Of a DNA stretch of 48,272 nucleotides, positions 33,359 through 41,319 are shown in pieces. The stretch is from CAJAUT01 sp043809365 (GTDB taxonomy: Bacteria; Patescibacteriota; Microgenomatia; UBA1400; UBA12108). The notes under the pieces are model-generated. The model was not told the origin of the DNA and made no database searches. It saw only the letters and a program-made list of their open reading frames with translations. The translations under genes and the position numbers were made by a program. Position 1 is the first letter of the stretch, and the number at the start of each line of letters is the position of its first letter. Location of the stretch: contig JAZDDW010000009.1 in the NCBI GenBank assembly GCA_043809365.1, forward strand, positions 1 to 48,272, read 5' to 3'.

Positions 33359-35542
33359 TCAGCGGCGGGGACGAAATCCACCACGATCACCACCACGTCC
33401 TCCAAATCCTCCGCGATTACCACCACCAAATTCTCGGCGGGGTTCGCGCGGTGCTTCGGGTTTGAGTTCGTTCAAGGGGACCATCGAGAGATCAGTTCTC
33501 CCCATATCATCCACTCCCTTGACGTAGACGTGGACGCTGTCTCCCTCTTTAACGAGTGCAGCTGCATCTTGGACATATTCCTTGGACATCCGAGAGACAT
33601 GGACCAGGCCTTGTTTGCCGGGCAAAAACTCGACAAAACAGCCGTATCCCTCAACTCTCGTGACCTTGCCGTCATATTCCTCTCCTGGTTCGGCCGTGTG
33701 AGTCATCCCCTTGATCCAAGTTGCGGCTTTCTCCATCCCCACAGGATCAATACCGGAGACTGTCACTTTCCCCACTCCGGTCGAGTCATCAATATCTACC
33801 TGCGCACCCGTCTCAGCCATAATGAGCTTAATATTCTTGCCTCCTGGTCCAATCACTTCCCCGATTTTGTCGGTGGGGATCTCAAACTGGACAATCTTAG
33901 GAGCATACTTGCTAAGTTCTTTCCTGGGTTTGGGAATCGCCGCAAGCATGACCTCCATAATCTCCAGGCGCGCGACCTTGGCTTGAGCCAGCGCTTTCTC
34001 CAAGACTTCAAAAGAGATTCCACTCACTTTAATATCCATCTGCAGGGCGGTAATCCCGTCGCGGGTTCCGGCCACTTTAAAGTCCATATCTCCCACGTGA
34101 TCTTCGATGCCGGCAATATCGGTCAGTACCACTGACTTTTTCCCGTCCGTCATCAGTCCCATGGCAATCCCCGCCACTGGTTTCTTCAAGGGTACCCCCG
34201 CGGCCATCAGGGCCATACAGGATGCACAGACAGAAGCTTGGCTGGTTGAACCATTGGAACTCATCACTTCCGAGACAACTTGGATGGTGTAGGGGAAATC
34301 GATCTCTGGGGGGAGCATTGGCATAATTGCGCGTTCAGCTAAAGCTCCGTGACCGATCTCGCGTCTGCCTGGTGCGCCAAATCTACCTGTCTCGCCCGAG
34401 GCGTAGGGGGGCATGGCATAGTGATGAATATAATGTTTCACCGTCTCTGATTCCATGGTCTCGAGGATCTGCCCCAGTGCCGGCGCCCCAAGTGTGGCCA
34501 CACTCAAGACTTGGGTTTGACCCCGTTTAAACATCGCACTCCCGTGCGGGCGGGGGAGGATATCCACTTCGGCCTCCAGTGGACGGATCTCTGTTAACTT
34601 GCGCCCATCAACTCGTTTTTCACCCTCAATCGTCATCGTCCTTGTTTCTTCGGCCAAAACGTCATGAATAATCTCGTAAAGCTGTTTGTCATTCAGTTTT
34701 TCGACGTAACTATCTTTTAATGTCTCGACAAAGCTCTCAACGAGCCCATCTTCGCATCCTGGGACTCCCAAGCGTTTCTTTAGATCTGTGCGAACTTTCT
34801 TAGTTACTTCATTTTTGAGCTCAGCGCTCACATTCTCGGCAAGGATAAATTCTTGTTTCTTCTTGCCTACTTTGGCTTTTAACTCTTCGATCAAATCAAT
34901 GATTTTCTTGATTTCTTCGTGGGCAAACTGCAGACCCTTCAAAGTTTCCTCTTCCGTCACTTCGTTTGCTCCAGCCTCTACCATCACAATTGCGCTACGG
35001 CTCCCCGATACGATTAAGTCTAGTTTCGAAGTTTTTCTTTCTGCGTAGGTGGGGTTGACTCGATATTTTCCTTCAATTAGCCCTACTCGCACCCCAGCAA
35101 TTGGGCCTTCCCAGGGAATATCCGAGATAGAGAGGGCAGCCGAGGTCCCAACCAGTCCGGGCATGTCCGCATCATTTTCGCCATCTGCCGAAAGGACGGT
35201 GGCGATTACTTGCACATCCCGTTTTACAGACTTGGGAAATAGCGGACGGATCGAACGGTCAATGATCCTACCCTTAAGGATAGCCTCGTCGGTTGGTCGT
35301 CCATCCCGCTTTACCCAACGACTGCCTTTGATTTTGCCTCCGGCATACAGCTTTTCGGCAAAATCGACCGAGAGCGGGAAATAGGAAAGGGTCGTCTCGC
35401 TCTTGCCCATGACTGTGGTCACGTGCACCATCGTCTCGCCATAGGTCACGAGAACCGCCGCATTGGCTTGCTCGGAGAATTTTCCGTATTCTAGTACTAG
35501 CTCACGCTCGCCCACTTGGGCGGTAACCTTGGTTGTTTTCAT
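33359..35542 (-). CDS. pnp: Polyribonucleotide nucleotidyltransferase (PNPase)
   Basis: 727 residues: two RNase PH domains separated by a helical linker (core motifs RPTDEAILKGRIIDRSIRPLFP, and RREIGHGALAERA followed by TSQASVCASCMALMAAGVP and DHVGDMDFKVAGT), a KH domain with IGPGGKNIK, and an S1 domain (GKVTRVEGYGCFVEFLPGKQGLVHVS). It degrades RNA 3' to 5' using phosphate. An unusual C-terminal tail (FGGGNRGGFGGRGG, then FRPRR) is an Arg-Gly-rich RNA-binding extension. It follows rpsO, the widespread rpsO-pnp order, and would work with RNase J. Confidence 0.97.
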   Translation of the reverse strand: MKTTKVTAQVGERELVLEYGKFSEQANAAVLVTYGETMVHVTTVMGKSETTLSYFPLSVDFAEKLYAGGKIKGSRWVKRDGRPTDEAILKGRIIDRSIRPLFPKSVKRDVQVIATVLSADGENDADMPGLVGTSAALSISDIPWEGPIAGVRVGLIEGKYRVNPTYAERKTSKLDLIVSGSRSAIVMVEAGANEVTEEETLKGLQFAHEEIKKIIDLIEELKAKVGKKKQEFILAENVSAELKNEVTKKVRTDLKKRLGVPGCEDGLVESFVETLKDSYVEKLNDKQLYEIIHDVLAEETRTMTIEGEKRVDGRKLTEIRPLEAEVDILPRPHGSAMFKRGQTQVLSVATLGAPALGQILETMESETVKHYIHHYAMPPYASGETGRFGAPGRREIGHGALAERAIMPMLPPEIDFPYTIQVVSEVMSSNGSTSQASVCASCMALMAAGVPLKKPVAGIAMGLMTDGKKSVVLTDIAGIEDHVGDMDFKVAGTRDGITALQMDIKVSGISFEVLEKALAQAKVARLEIMEVMLAAIPKPRKELSKYAPKIVQFEIPTDKIGEVIGPGGKNIKLIMAETGAQVDIDDSTGVGKVTVSGIDPVGMEKAATWIKGMTHTAEPGEEYDGKVTRVEGYGCFVEFLPGKQGLVHVSRMSKEYVQDAAALVKEGDSVHVYVKGVDDMGRTDLSMVPLNELKPEAPREPRREFGGGNRGGFGGRGGDRGGFRPRR

Positions 35543-35559
35543 GAAAAATTAGATCTGAT

Positions 35560-35826
35560 TTACTTCGCGAGATTCAAGCTTTTGATAAGCGTTTTATACC
35601 TATCCTCTGTATTACCGCGGAGGTAATTGAGGAGGCGACGACGCTTGGACACCATCTTGAGGAGTCCACGCCTGGAGTGATTGTCCTTTTTGTGAAGCTT
35701 CAAGTGAGATGTGAGTTCCTTGATGCGCTCAGTTAAGAGGGCAATCTGTACCTCGGGAGAACCAGTATCTCCTTTCGTAGTTGCAAATTTTTTAATAATT
35801 GTGGTTTTGCTGTCAGTTTTTAACAT
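35560..35826 (-). CDS. rpsO: 30S ribosomal protein S15
   Basis: 88 residues. ATTKGDTGSPEVQIALLTERI and HLKLHKKDNHSRRGLLKMVSKRRRLLNYL are diagnostic. It binds the central domain of 16S rRNA. I chose ATG 35826 because the protein then begins at the normal family position; the longer ORF from 35922 runs back over the promoter and the DHH-like gene. It is followed directly by pnp. Confidence 0.97.
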   Translation of the reverse strand: MLKTDSKTTIIKKFATTKGDTGSPEVQIALLTERIKELTSHLKLHKKDNHSRRGLLKMVSKRRRLLNYLRGNTEDRYKTLIKSLNLAK

Positions 35827-35838
35827 AACTAGGTGTGT

Positions 35839-35867
35839 ATTGTAGCCGATTCTCCACAATCTGGCAA
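35839..35867 (-). promoter_or_regulatory. -35/-10 promoter of rpsO-pnp
   Basis: TTGCCA (35867-35862) and TACAAT (35844-35839) on the minus strand are 17 bp apart, with 12 nt from -10 to ATG. Unlike the leaderless sites this has a recognisable -35 box and leaves a short leader. Confidence 0.55.
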
Positions 35868-35891
35868 TGGGAAAATTTAGTGGGTTACCGC

Positions 35892-36737
35892 TCAACTCTT
35901 GAAAATCTTGGGTTTCATCCAATCGGCTTTGGGTACTTCACCTACCGGTTTGACAGGCACGCCATGGTCGACGATGGGCATATCCGCGACAATCTTGGCT
36001 TGAGTGACAGGAATCGTGGGTGTCTGGCGGCGGGCACCTGTGCGATACAAGATCGCTAACGCCTCAAACGTATCTGCCGTCATGTTGGGCGAGGAGAGCC
36101 CATTGGTCGCCGCCTCAATCCCTTGCATCAAGTTGTTGGCAATATCCATATCCATCGGTAGTTCTAGTTCTTTGATGATCGCCGTCACCAGTTCTGCATT
36201 ACTTGAGCTAGGATCTGTGATATTTATCGCTCCATATGTTCCCACCTGATTGCTAATATTTATGAGACGTTCTTTCGCAAATAACTCATTTTCTTTCTCC
36301 GCTAGCGTTCCTACATCTTTCAAGTCAGCCGCTCCAAGGACTACGACTAGATCAGCCGCCGCCCCGGAATAACTAAACTTCACATTATCTTTGGTTATCG
36401 CAGTCACTCCCTTAGCGGGATTGACAATCAGGTTTAGATGACCCCCTTCGGTATTACTCGTGACTTTGTCGATTGAGCTCTCCGGTACATCCAGGGTAAT
36501 AACTAGATTATTCCCCCCCACCTCAGTCGTAATCTGGTCTAGTCCCACAATATGTGAGTCGCGGACAATGGGTAAGGTCGAAGTTGAGATCGTCACAGTT
36601 TTGCCACTTTGTTTGAGGGATAAATAGAGCGCCAGAGCCGAAGCCACAATATCCTGGCTAGGGTTGGCAGGCATTGTCAAAAGGACGGTTTGTGCCGTCC
36701 CCAACTTGGTTTTTAGTTCTTGTAGTTGGTCGTTCAT
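35892..36737 (-). CDS. Degenerate DHH-family (NrnA-like) protein
   Basis: 281 residues. Position after infB, and the segment VLLTMPANPSQDIVASALALYLSLKQSGKTV, match the N-terminal DHH phosphoesterase fold, but the HxxPDgD metal-binding motif reads PANPSQD and no DHH triplet is visible. SSSNAELVTAIIKELELPMD and the later ANNLMQGIEAATNGLSSPN correspond to the family's STgEl and tGI-tDTg.f regions, again changed. The catalytic metal site therefore seems lost. In many bacteria NrnA (nanoRNase/pAp phosphatase) occupies this spot downstream of infB and rbfA; rbfA is absent. Function may be structural or regulatory. Overlaps infB by 4 bp. Confidence 0.7.
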   Translation of the reverse strand: MNDQLQELKTKLGTAQTVLLTMPANPSQDIVASALALYLSLKQSGKTVTISTSTLPIVRDSHIVGLDQITTEVGGNNLVITLDVPESSIDKVTSNTEGGHLNLIVNPAKGVTAITKDNVKFSYSGAAADLVVVLGAADLKDVGTLAEKENELFAKERLINISNQVGTYGAINITDPSSSNAELVTAIIKELELPMDMDIANNLMQGIEAATNGLSSPNMTADTFEALAILYRTGARRQTPTIPVTQAKIVADMPIVDHGVPVKPVGEVPKADWMKPKIFKS

Positions 36738-38152
36738 ATGTCGTCTAACTTTTTCTTATAGGCTATTATAGCGTCTTTTTCCCGTACGTCAAGGTTGGGG
36801 AACAAGAATAGCCCACACTCCTGCCCCGCAGGGACTTTTTTTACCTCATCTTTCCCAATTCTCATCGACTTGATCCGTGCATCTTTGACTACTCCATCTT
36901 GTCTTATTAAATGGATGGTATCGCCCGTTTCCAATCGTCCGCTCTCCACTTGGCAACCCGCAATGTGATCTGCGTTGATCTCAAAAACTTTGATAATGAT
37001 GGCCTTCCCCAATTCTTCCTCGTCAATCGTGGGTTCCATCAACTTGAGGACTTTCTTTTCCAAATACTCGAGTAATTCGTAGATAATTTTATATGATTTG
37101 AGGACTACTTTCTCGCTGTCTGCCAGTTTTGCTACACTCGAGCTTACGTGAGCATTAAACCCGAGGATGATCGACCCCGTGGCACTCGCCATCAGTACAT
37201 CACTTTCCGTGATATCTCCAGTTGAGGAGGAAATCACGTTTGAGTCAGCAGTCAAACTCCCCAAAATGGCCTCCAATGATCCGGCTGTATCTGCCTTAAT
37301 AATCAAATTTAATTGTTTTACATCCAGAAGTTCTGGACTTTTTGGTAGTTCGGGACTTTTTTCCGTTACCAAATTAGAACCTTCAGTAATCACCTCTCCT
37401 ACCTGGGGAATCGTTCTAAACCCCAGGATTTGCACTGGCATACCAGGGAGTGCTTCTTTGAGACTTACTCCCGTGTCACTAAAGAGGGCCCTAACTTTAG
37501 CACTCGCGCTTTCCGTCCCCATCATCTCTCCGAGCCTTAGTGTTCCCGTTTTTACTACAGCCGACACCAGTACTCCTTTTTGTGGGTCGACCTTGGCTTC
37601 AATTATTGGTGCATGTAATTTTGCGCTGCTCTCATAGGGGAGTTCCTCTAGTTCGGACAATAGCAAAATTGTCTCTAGCAAGTTGTCTACTCCCTTGCCA
37701 CTTTTCCCCGCAATTTCGACAAACGGGACATTGCCCCCATAGCCTTCCACAAACACTTCGTGTTCAGTTAGTTTTGCCTTAACCACTTCACTATTAAAGT
37801 CTGGTTTATCCATCTTATTAATCGCAATTACATAAGGGATCTTGGCTGCTTTAATATGTTTAATTGACTCAATGGTTTGGGGTTGGACACTATCATCCCC
37901 CGCCACCACAAGCACCACGACATCCGCAATCGAGGTTCCCCGTGAACGCATCTTAGAAAAAGCCGCGTGCCCCGGGGTGTCGATAAAAGTTAGTTTTTTG
38001 CCTTTGAAAACTGCCTGGTAGGCTCCAATCGATTGGGTGATCCCTCCCTCCTCCTTGTCCGCCACATGGGTAGATCTAATATAGTCCAAGAGTGTGGTTT
38101 TCCCATGATCCACATGACCCAAAATGGCTACAATCGGTGCCCGTGTCGTCAT
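36734..38152 (-). CDS. infB: Translation initiation factor IF-2 (short form)
   Basis: 472 residues against about 890 in E. coli. It starts almost at the G domain: PIVAILGHVDHGKTTLLDYI (P-loop Lys18), GGITQSIGAYQ (switch I), FIDTPGHAAF and INKMDKPD, followed by domains II-IV including the C2 fMet-tRNA-binding part near the end. The long N-terminal extension is absent. It positions initiator tRNA on the 30S subunit. Start overlaps the nusA stop as ATGA and stop overlaps the DHH-like gene, so three genes form one coupled operon. Confidence 0.96.
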   Translation of the reverse strand: MTTRAPIVAILGHVDHGKTTLLDYIRSTHVADKEEGGITQSIGAYQAVFKGKKLTFIDTPGHAAFSKMRSRGTSIADVVVLVVAGDDSVQPQTIESIKHIKAAKIPYVIAINKMDKPDFNSEVVKAKLTEHEVFVEGYGGNVPFVEIAGKSGKGVDNLLETILLLSELEELPYESSAKLHAPIIEAKVDPQKGVLVSAVVKTGTLRLGEMMGTESASAKVRALFSDTGVSLKEALPGMPVQILGFRTIPQVGEVITEGSNLVTEKSPELPKSPELLDVKQLNLIIKADTAGSLEAILGSLTADSNVISSSTGDITESDVLMASATGSIILGFNAHVSSSVAKLADSEKVVLKSYKIIYELLEYLEKKVLKLMEPTIDEEELGKAIIIKVFEINADHIAGCQVESGRLETGDTIHLIRQDGVVKDARIKSMRIGKDEVKKVPAGQECGLFLFPNLDVREKDAIIAYKKKLDDI

Positions 38153-39387
38153 TTCTTCTCTGCCTCCCGTTCTGCCTGGTAACGCACCATTTTTTCTGCT
38201 TCCTCAACGGCCATATTTTGTTTCTTGTGGAAACGTGCAATGGCCTTGACTGTTTCCTCCGGTCCCCTCGGGTCTAGTTCCGCAAAACTTATTTTGATCT
38301 CGTCTAGTTTTGTTTCCAGTTCGCTCACCTTGGTAATCTTCATCTCAATCAGGCTATTACGTAGTTTTGAAGACAATCCGAGGCTATCAATCTCAAATTG
38401 TTCAGTCCCAGTAGTCGAAAGGGCAATCTTCTTGGCTTCTGCACCCTTGATATCGATCTTGTATCCTGTCAGTTTGGCCGCAAGCCTCGCATTTTGTCCA
38501 CCCTTACCAATAGCCAGCGATAGCTGGTCATCTGGAACCGTGATTGTCGCTTTCCGTTTACTCTCGTCAATCACAACCTCGAGTCCCTCCGCCGGCGCCA
38601 GTGCCGCCTTAATGTACTCTGACAAATCCTTGGAATACTCGATAATATCGACTTTTTCCCCATTTAATTCATTAATTACTGCCTGGACTCGGATCCCTTT
38701 CTGTCCCACGCAGGACCCGACTGGATCAACTCCGTCTTGAATACTCTTGACCGCTAATTTGGTTCGGTGACCACTCTCTCGGGCAATGTTTACAATCTCT
38801 ACCGCTCCCGATCCCACCTCTGGTACTTCGCGGGCAAAGAGTTCTTTTACTAGCTCTGGAGCTGACCGAGAGACTACGATGGCTTTGCCTTTGTAGGTTT
38901 CCCGGATCTCCTTGATATAGACAGCCACTCGCTGATTCAGTCGGTAAAATTCGTTAGGAATAGCCTCGGCAGTCGGCATAATTGCTTGTCCTCGGCCGAT
39001 ATCCACCACAATATTGGGTCCATCAAAGCGCAAAATCATTCCCGTCACCATTGTGCCAACTTTATCGGAATATTCGCCGATGATCGCATCCTTTTCCGCT
39101 TCCCGGACTCTTTGCATAATGACTTGTTTAGCCACTTGCGCCGCAATCCGTCCAAAGCCAGCAGGGGTTGCATCTTTCCCGTCTTTTTGTACGGTAATCG
39201 CCCCCGTATCTTCGTTGACTTCGACAGTGTAACCCTCGAGCTGAACTTCCTCTTCGTATCCGAGATCACGCTTGAGAGCCGCGAGAATTGCTTGCTTGAT
39301 TGATTCGATGACTACTTTGACTTCGATTCCCCGTTCAGCACAAATCTGGTTGAGTGCTAGGGCAAATTCTGATTTTGTCTGAGACAT
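38149..39387 (-). CDS. nusA: Transcription termination/antitermination factor NusA
   Basis: 412 residues: N-terminal RNAP-binding domain (MSQTKSEFALALNQICAERG), S1 domain (GTMVTGMILRFDGPNIVVDIG), two KH domains (KSIQDGVDPVGSCVGQKGIRV, then DDQLSLAIGKGGQNARLAAKLTG) and a C-terminal helical part. It modulates pausing and termination. ATG 39387 has AAGGAG 4 nt upstream; the longer ORF from 39426 is rejected. The preceding leader contains a strong hairpin and an extended -10. The usual rimP gene is not upstream. Confidence 0.96.
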   Translation of the reverse strand: MSQTKSEFALALNQICAERGIEVKVVIESIKQAILAALKRDLGYEEEVQLEGYTVEVNEDTGAITVQKDGKDATPAGFGRIAAQVAKQVIMQRVREAEKDAIIGEYSDKVGTMVTGMILRFDGPNIVVDIGRGQAIMPTAEAIPNEFYRLNQRVAVYIKEIRETYKGKAIVVSRSAPELVKELFAREVPEVGSGAVEIVNIARESGHRTKLAVKSIQDGVDPVGSCVGQKGIRVQAVINELNGEKVDIIEYSKDLSEYIKAALAPAEGLEVVIDESKRKATITVPDDQLSLAIGKGGQNARLAAKLTGYKIDIKGAEAKKIALSTTGTEQFEIDSLGLSSKLRNSLIEMKITKVSELETKLDEIKISFAELDPRGPEETVKAIARFHKKQNMAVEEAEKMVRYQAEREAEKK

Positions 39388-39409
39388 AATTCTCCTTATT
39401 TTATTAATA

Positions 39410-39429
39410 AAGGTGGGTCGCCCCACCTT
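39410..39429 (-). promoter_or_regulatory. GNRA-loop hairpin in the nusA leader
   Basis: An 8-bp perfect stem (39429-39422 with 39417-39410) closes a GCGA tetraloop on the minus strand, 22 nt before the nusA ATG. It is followed by an A/T-rich stretch and the ribosome binding site. It could be a transcript-stabilising or autoregulatory element. Confidence 0.5.
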
Positions 39430-39459
39430 CTCTAATTATCCAACTATACCTAAATTGGG

Positions 39460-39468
39460 ATTATAGCA
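39460..39468 (-). promoter_or_regulatory. Extended -10 promoter of nusA-infB operon
   Basis: TGCTATAAT on the minus strand (39468-39460) is a consensus extended -10 just after the lipoprotein stop. Transcription from about 39453 leaves a leader of roughly 66 nt containing the hairpin and AAGGAG. Confidence 0.65.
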
Positions 39469-39470
39469 CT

Positions 39471-39722
39471 CTATTCTAAATCAGAAAAGTCCTCGTCCAG
39501 GATTTGTGTATCGTTGATATCTTTCTCAAGACTCTCAACATCATTATCTGTTGCAGGAGAGGGTATCGTTTCCAATTCTGCATCCGTCTGGGGAGCCACC
39601 GAGGCTGCGACTTCAATTTTTGGTTGCTCATCTGTTGCCGCTTCTTTTCCCGTTAGCGTAACCAAGTTACATCCCCCCAAAACTACCCCTGCCATCCCTA
39701 CCAACAATATTTTATTTATCAT
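39471..39722 (-). CDS. Small acidic lipoprotein
   Basis: 83 residues. MINKILLVGMAGVVLGGCNL is a lipoprotein signal with a lipobox ending in Cys18; the mature part is short, acidic and apparently disordered (many Asp, Glu, Thr). ATG 39722 has GGAGG at good spacing, so the longer ORF from 39758 is not needed. It overlaps nothing and lies 13 bp after a secreted helical protein with which it is probably co-transcribed. No family recognised. Confidence 0.72.
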   Translation of the reverse strand: MINKILLVGMAGVVLGGCNLVTLTGKEAATDEQPKIEVAASVAPQTDAELETIPSPATDNDVESLEKDINDTQILDEDFSDLE

Positions 39723-39735
39723 CTTCACTCCTCCA

Positions 39736-40245
39736 CTAATTCGCGCTCTCCACCGCAACTGACGCGGCCGGCAACGCTGGTTTAGATATAGTTTTGAGCG
39801 ATTTTAGTGCCTCTTTCAATAATTGATGTGTTTCAAGGAACAATCCCCTCGCTTCTTTGGCCAGATCTCTGGCTGCTAACCGTTCTATTTTTTGCTCCTG
39901 GAATTTGGTGGGGTCGAGAGCCCGGAAAGCCGCGATCGCCGCCTCGCCTTTGGATTTTGCCAATACCAGCTGGGCCATCGCCCCATTCAATTCTGCCTGG
40001 GTAGGTGCGGTATCCTTTCCTTGCCCCTTCAATGTATCTAGGCGCGTCTGAAATCTAGCAATTATTTTCTCCATGCGCTCGTAGTAAAACGTAAATCTTT
40101 TCTCCAATCGGTTGGCATGATTCTCTGCCACCTTACTCCGAAACTCTCCCACCAGCTCCCTCCGCTGTTCCCGCAATCCCTCGGCATGAACTTGTAGCGG
40201 TGTTACCAAACCTATCAAGAGAATCACAAACAATATTTTTTTCAT
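39736..40245 (-). CDS. Secreted helical (coiled-coil) protein, unknown
   Basis: 169 residues with a clear signal peptide (MKKILFVILLIGLVTPLQVHA, likely cut after HA). The mature part is charged and helical (GLREQRRELVGEFRSKVAENHANRLEKRF and onwards), ending in a Pro/Ala-rich tail. AAGGAGG lies 5 nt before ATG. It precedes the lipoprotein. Similar helical secreted proteins are common in this bacterial group, but I cannot assign a function. Confidence 0.72.
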   Translation of the reverse strand: MKKILFVILLIGLVTPLQVHAEGLREQRRELVGEFRSKVAENHANRLEKRFTFYYERMEKIIARFQTRLDTLKGQGKDTAPTQAELNGAMAQLVLAKSKGEAAIAAFRALDPTKFQEQKIERLAARDLAKEARGLFLETHQLLKEALKSLKTISKPALPAASVAVESAN

Positions 40246-40269
40246 TCCGTCCTCCTTATCTTCTTCACA

Positions 40270-41139
40270 CTATAGCACGTTCTCCAGTTCCTCCACTAAC
40301 TGCCTCCCTCGCCGCGACAATTTTTCTGGCAACATGACTTTAAATTTGATGTACAAGTCACCTCGCCCAGAACCTCTCAGACGCTTGATCCCTTTACCCG
40401 ATAGTCGCACTGTTGTACTCGGCTGAGTTCCTGGGCGGATCTTGATAGTGAGCTCTCCCTCGAGCGTTGGTACACTCGTCTCTCCCCCGAGAATTGCGAG
40501 CGTCAGGGGGATTTTGTGATAGATAAACACATCATTGCCTTCGCGACGGAATAATTTATGTGGTTTGACGTTAATCGAGACATCAAACTCACTGTAGCGG
40601 ATCCGCGTCCCATCATCAGATCCTGCCGGAATCTTGACCGTGTACTGCCTACCCTGGTGTACAAACGACTTTTCGCTCCCATTAACCGCTTCCATAAACT
40701 CAATCGTCATAGAGTAATGAGGTTTTTGCTGGAATTGTCCCCCAAAGGGGTTGGCCCCGCCAAAGAATGACTCAAAAATATTAAAGGGGTCCGAAAATCC
40801 CTGGCCTTGTCCCCCAAACAAATCCTCAAACCCACCCCCAGTCGAATAGGTATATGTAAATGGTCCCTGACGGTAACTAGTGCCCCCTTGTCCACCACCA
40901 AACCCTGCCGAGGGGTCGAAGGCCGCATGCCCAAACTGGTCATACTTGGCCTTTTTTTCTGCACTGGAGAGAACCTCGTAGGCTTCGTTAATTTCCTTAA
41001 ACTTGGCCTCGGCTCCGGCTTCTTTGTTGCGGTCTGGGTGCCACTTGAGCGCCAGTTTGCGGTACGCACTCTTGAGCTCGCTCTCGCTGGCGCTCCGCGT
41101 AACTCCCAAGATCTCGTAATAGTCTCTTTTTGTTGCCAT
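40270..41139 (-). CDS. J-domain co-chaperone, CbpA-like (no zinc finger)
   Basis: 289 residues. J domain at 5-70 with the HPD motif at 34-36 (LALKWHPDRN), a Gly/Phe-rich linker (FGGGQGG, GGGFEDLFGGQGQ), then two C-terminal beta-barrel substrate domains (YSMTIEFMEAVNGSEKSF, PHKLFRREGNDVFIYHKIPLTLAILGGETSVPTLEG, KGIKRLRGSGRGDLYIKF). The CxxCxGxG zinc-finger repeats of DnaJ are absent, so it is type B (CbpA/DjlA-like). No dnaK or grpE is in the window. TGCTAAAAT ends 7 nt before the ATG. Confidence 0.9.
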   Translation of the reverse strand: MATKRDYYEILGVTRSASESELKSAYRKLALKWHPDRNKEAGAEAKFKEINEAYEVLSSAEKKAKYDQFGHAAFDPSAGFGGGQGGTSYRQGPFTYTYSTGGGFEDLFGGQGQGFSDPFNIFESFFGGANPFGGQFQQKPHYSMTIEFMEAVNGSEKSFVHQGRQYTVKIPAGSDDGTRIRYSEFDVSINVKPHKLFRREGNDVFIYHKIPLTLAILGGETSVPTLEGELTIKIRPGTQPSTTVRLSGKGIKRLRGSGRGDLYIKFKVMLPEKLSRRGRQLVEELENVL

Positions 41140-41146
41140 GTCTCGT

Positions 41147-41155
41147 ATTTTAGCA
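41147..41155 (-). promoter_or_regulatory. Extended -10 promoter of cbpA-like gene
   Basis: TGCTAAAAT on the minus strand (41155-41147) ends 7 nt before ATG 41139. It diverges from the tRNA-Pro-like gene promoter at 41173. Confidence 0.6.
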
Positions 41156-41172
41156 GAGGTTAATGGTTTTTG

Positions 41173-41181
41173 TGTTAAAAT
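41173..41181 (+). promoter_or_regulatory. Extended -10 promoter upstream of tRNA-Pro-like gene
   Basis: TGTTAAAAT at 41173-41181 on the plus strand would start transcription near 41188, about 13 nt before the mature 5' end at 41201. Confidence 0.45.
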
Positions 41182-41200
41182 AAATCTGTTCTATACGGGA

Positions 41201-41271
41201 CGGGGTGTCGTATAACAGTAGTATCTGCGGCTGGGGGTCGTAGGGCCTCGGGGCAGCACCGAGCATCCCGA
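41201..41271 (+). tRNA. tRNA-Pro(GGG)-like gene with non-canonical T-loop
   Basis: A 71-nt cloverleaf folds by eye. Acceptor stem 41201-41207 pairs with 41264-41270 (one G-U), T8, D-stem GTAT/GTAT with 7-nt loop AACAGTA, anticodon stem TGCGG/TCGTA with loop CTGGGGG (anticodon GGG at 41233-41235), 4-nt variable region, T-stem CTCGG/CCGAG, discriminator A at 41271; CCA is not encoded. C1-G72, A73, G35 and G36 are the known proline identity elements. The T-loop is GGCAGCA, not TTCRANY: T54, T55 and A58 are missing, and G18 is A, while G19-C56 is kept. It is either a specialised tRNA that escapes EF-Tu or T-loop modification, or a decaying copy; intact stems favour the former. Confidence 0.72.
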
Positions 41272-41304
41272 CATAACATAGTCAATCTCATAAAATAGCG
41301 AACC

Positions 41305-41313
41305 TGTTATCAT
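41305..41313 (+). promoter_or_regulatory. Extended -10 promoter of VIT1-like gene
   Basis: TGTTATCAT (41305-41313) ends 6 nt before ATG 41320. Another ATG lies at 41312 inside the box but out of frame. Confidence 0.6.
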
Positions 41314-41319
41314 GTTCGT

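Noticed and set aside
41272..41319. Intrinsic terminator after the tRNA-like gene
   Set aside because: No stable stem with a T run is visible before the VIT1 promoter.
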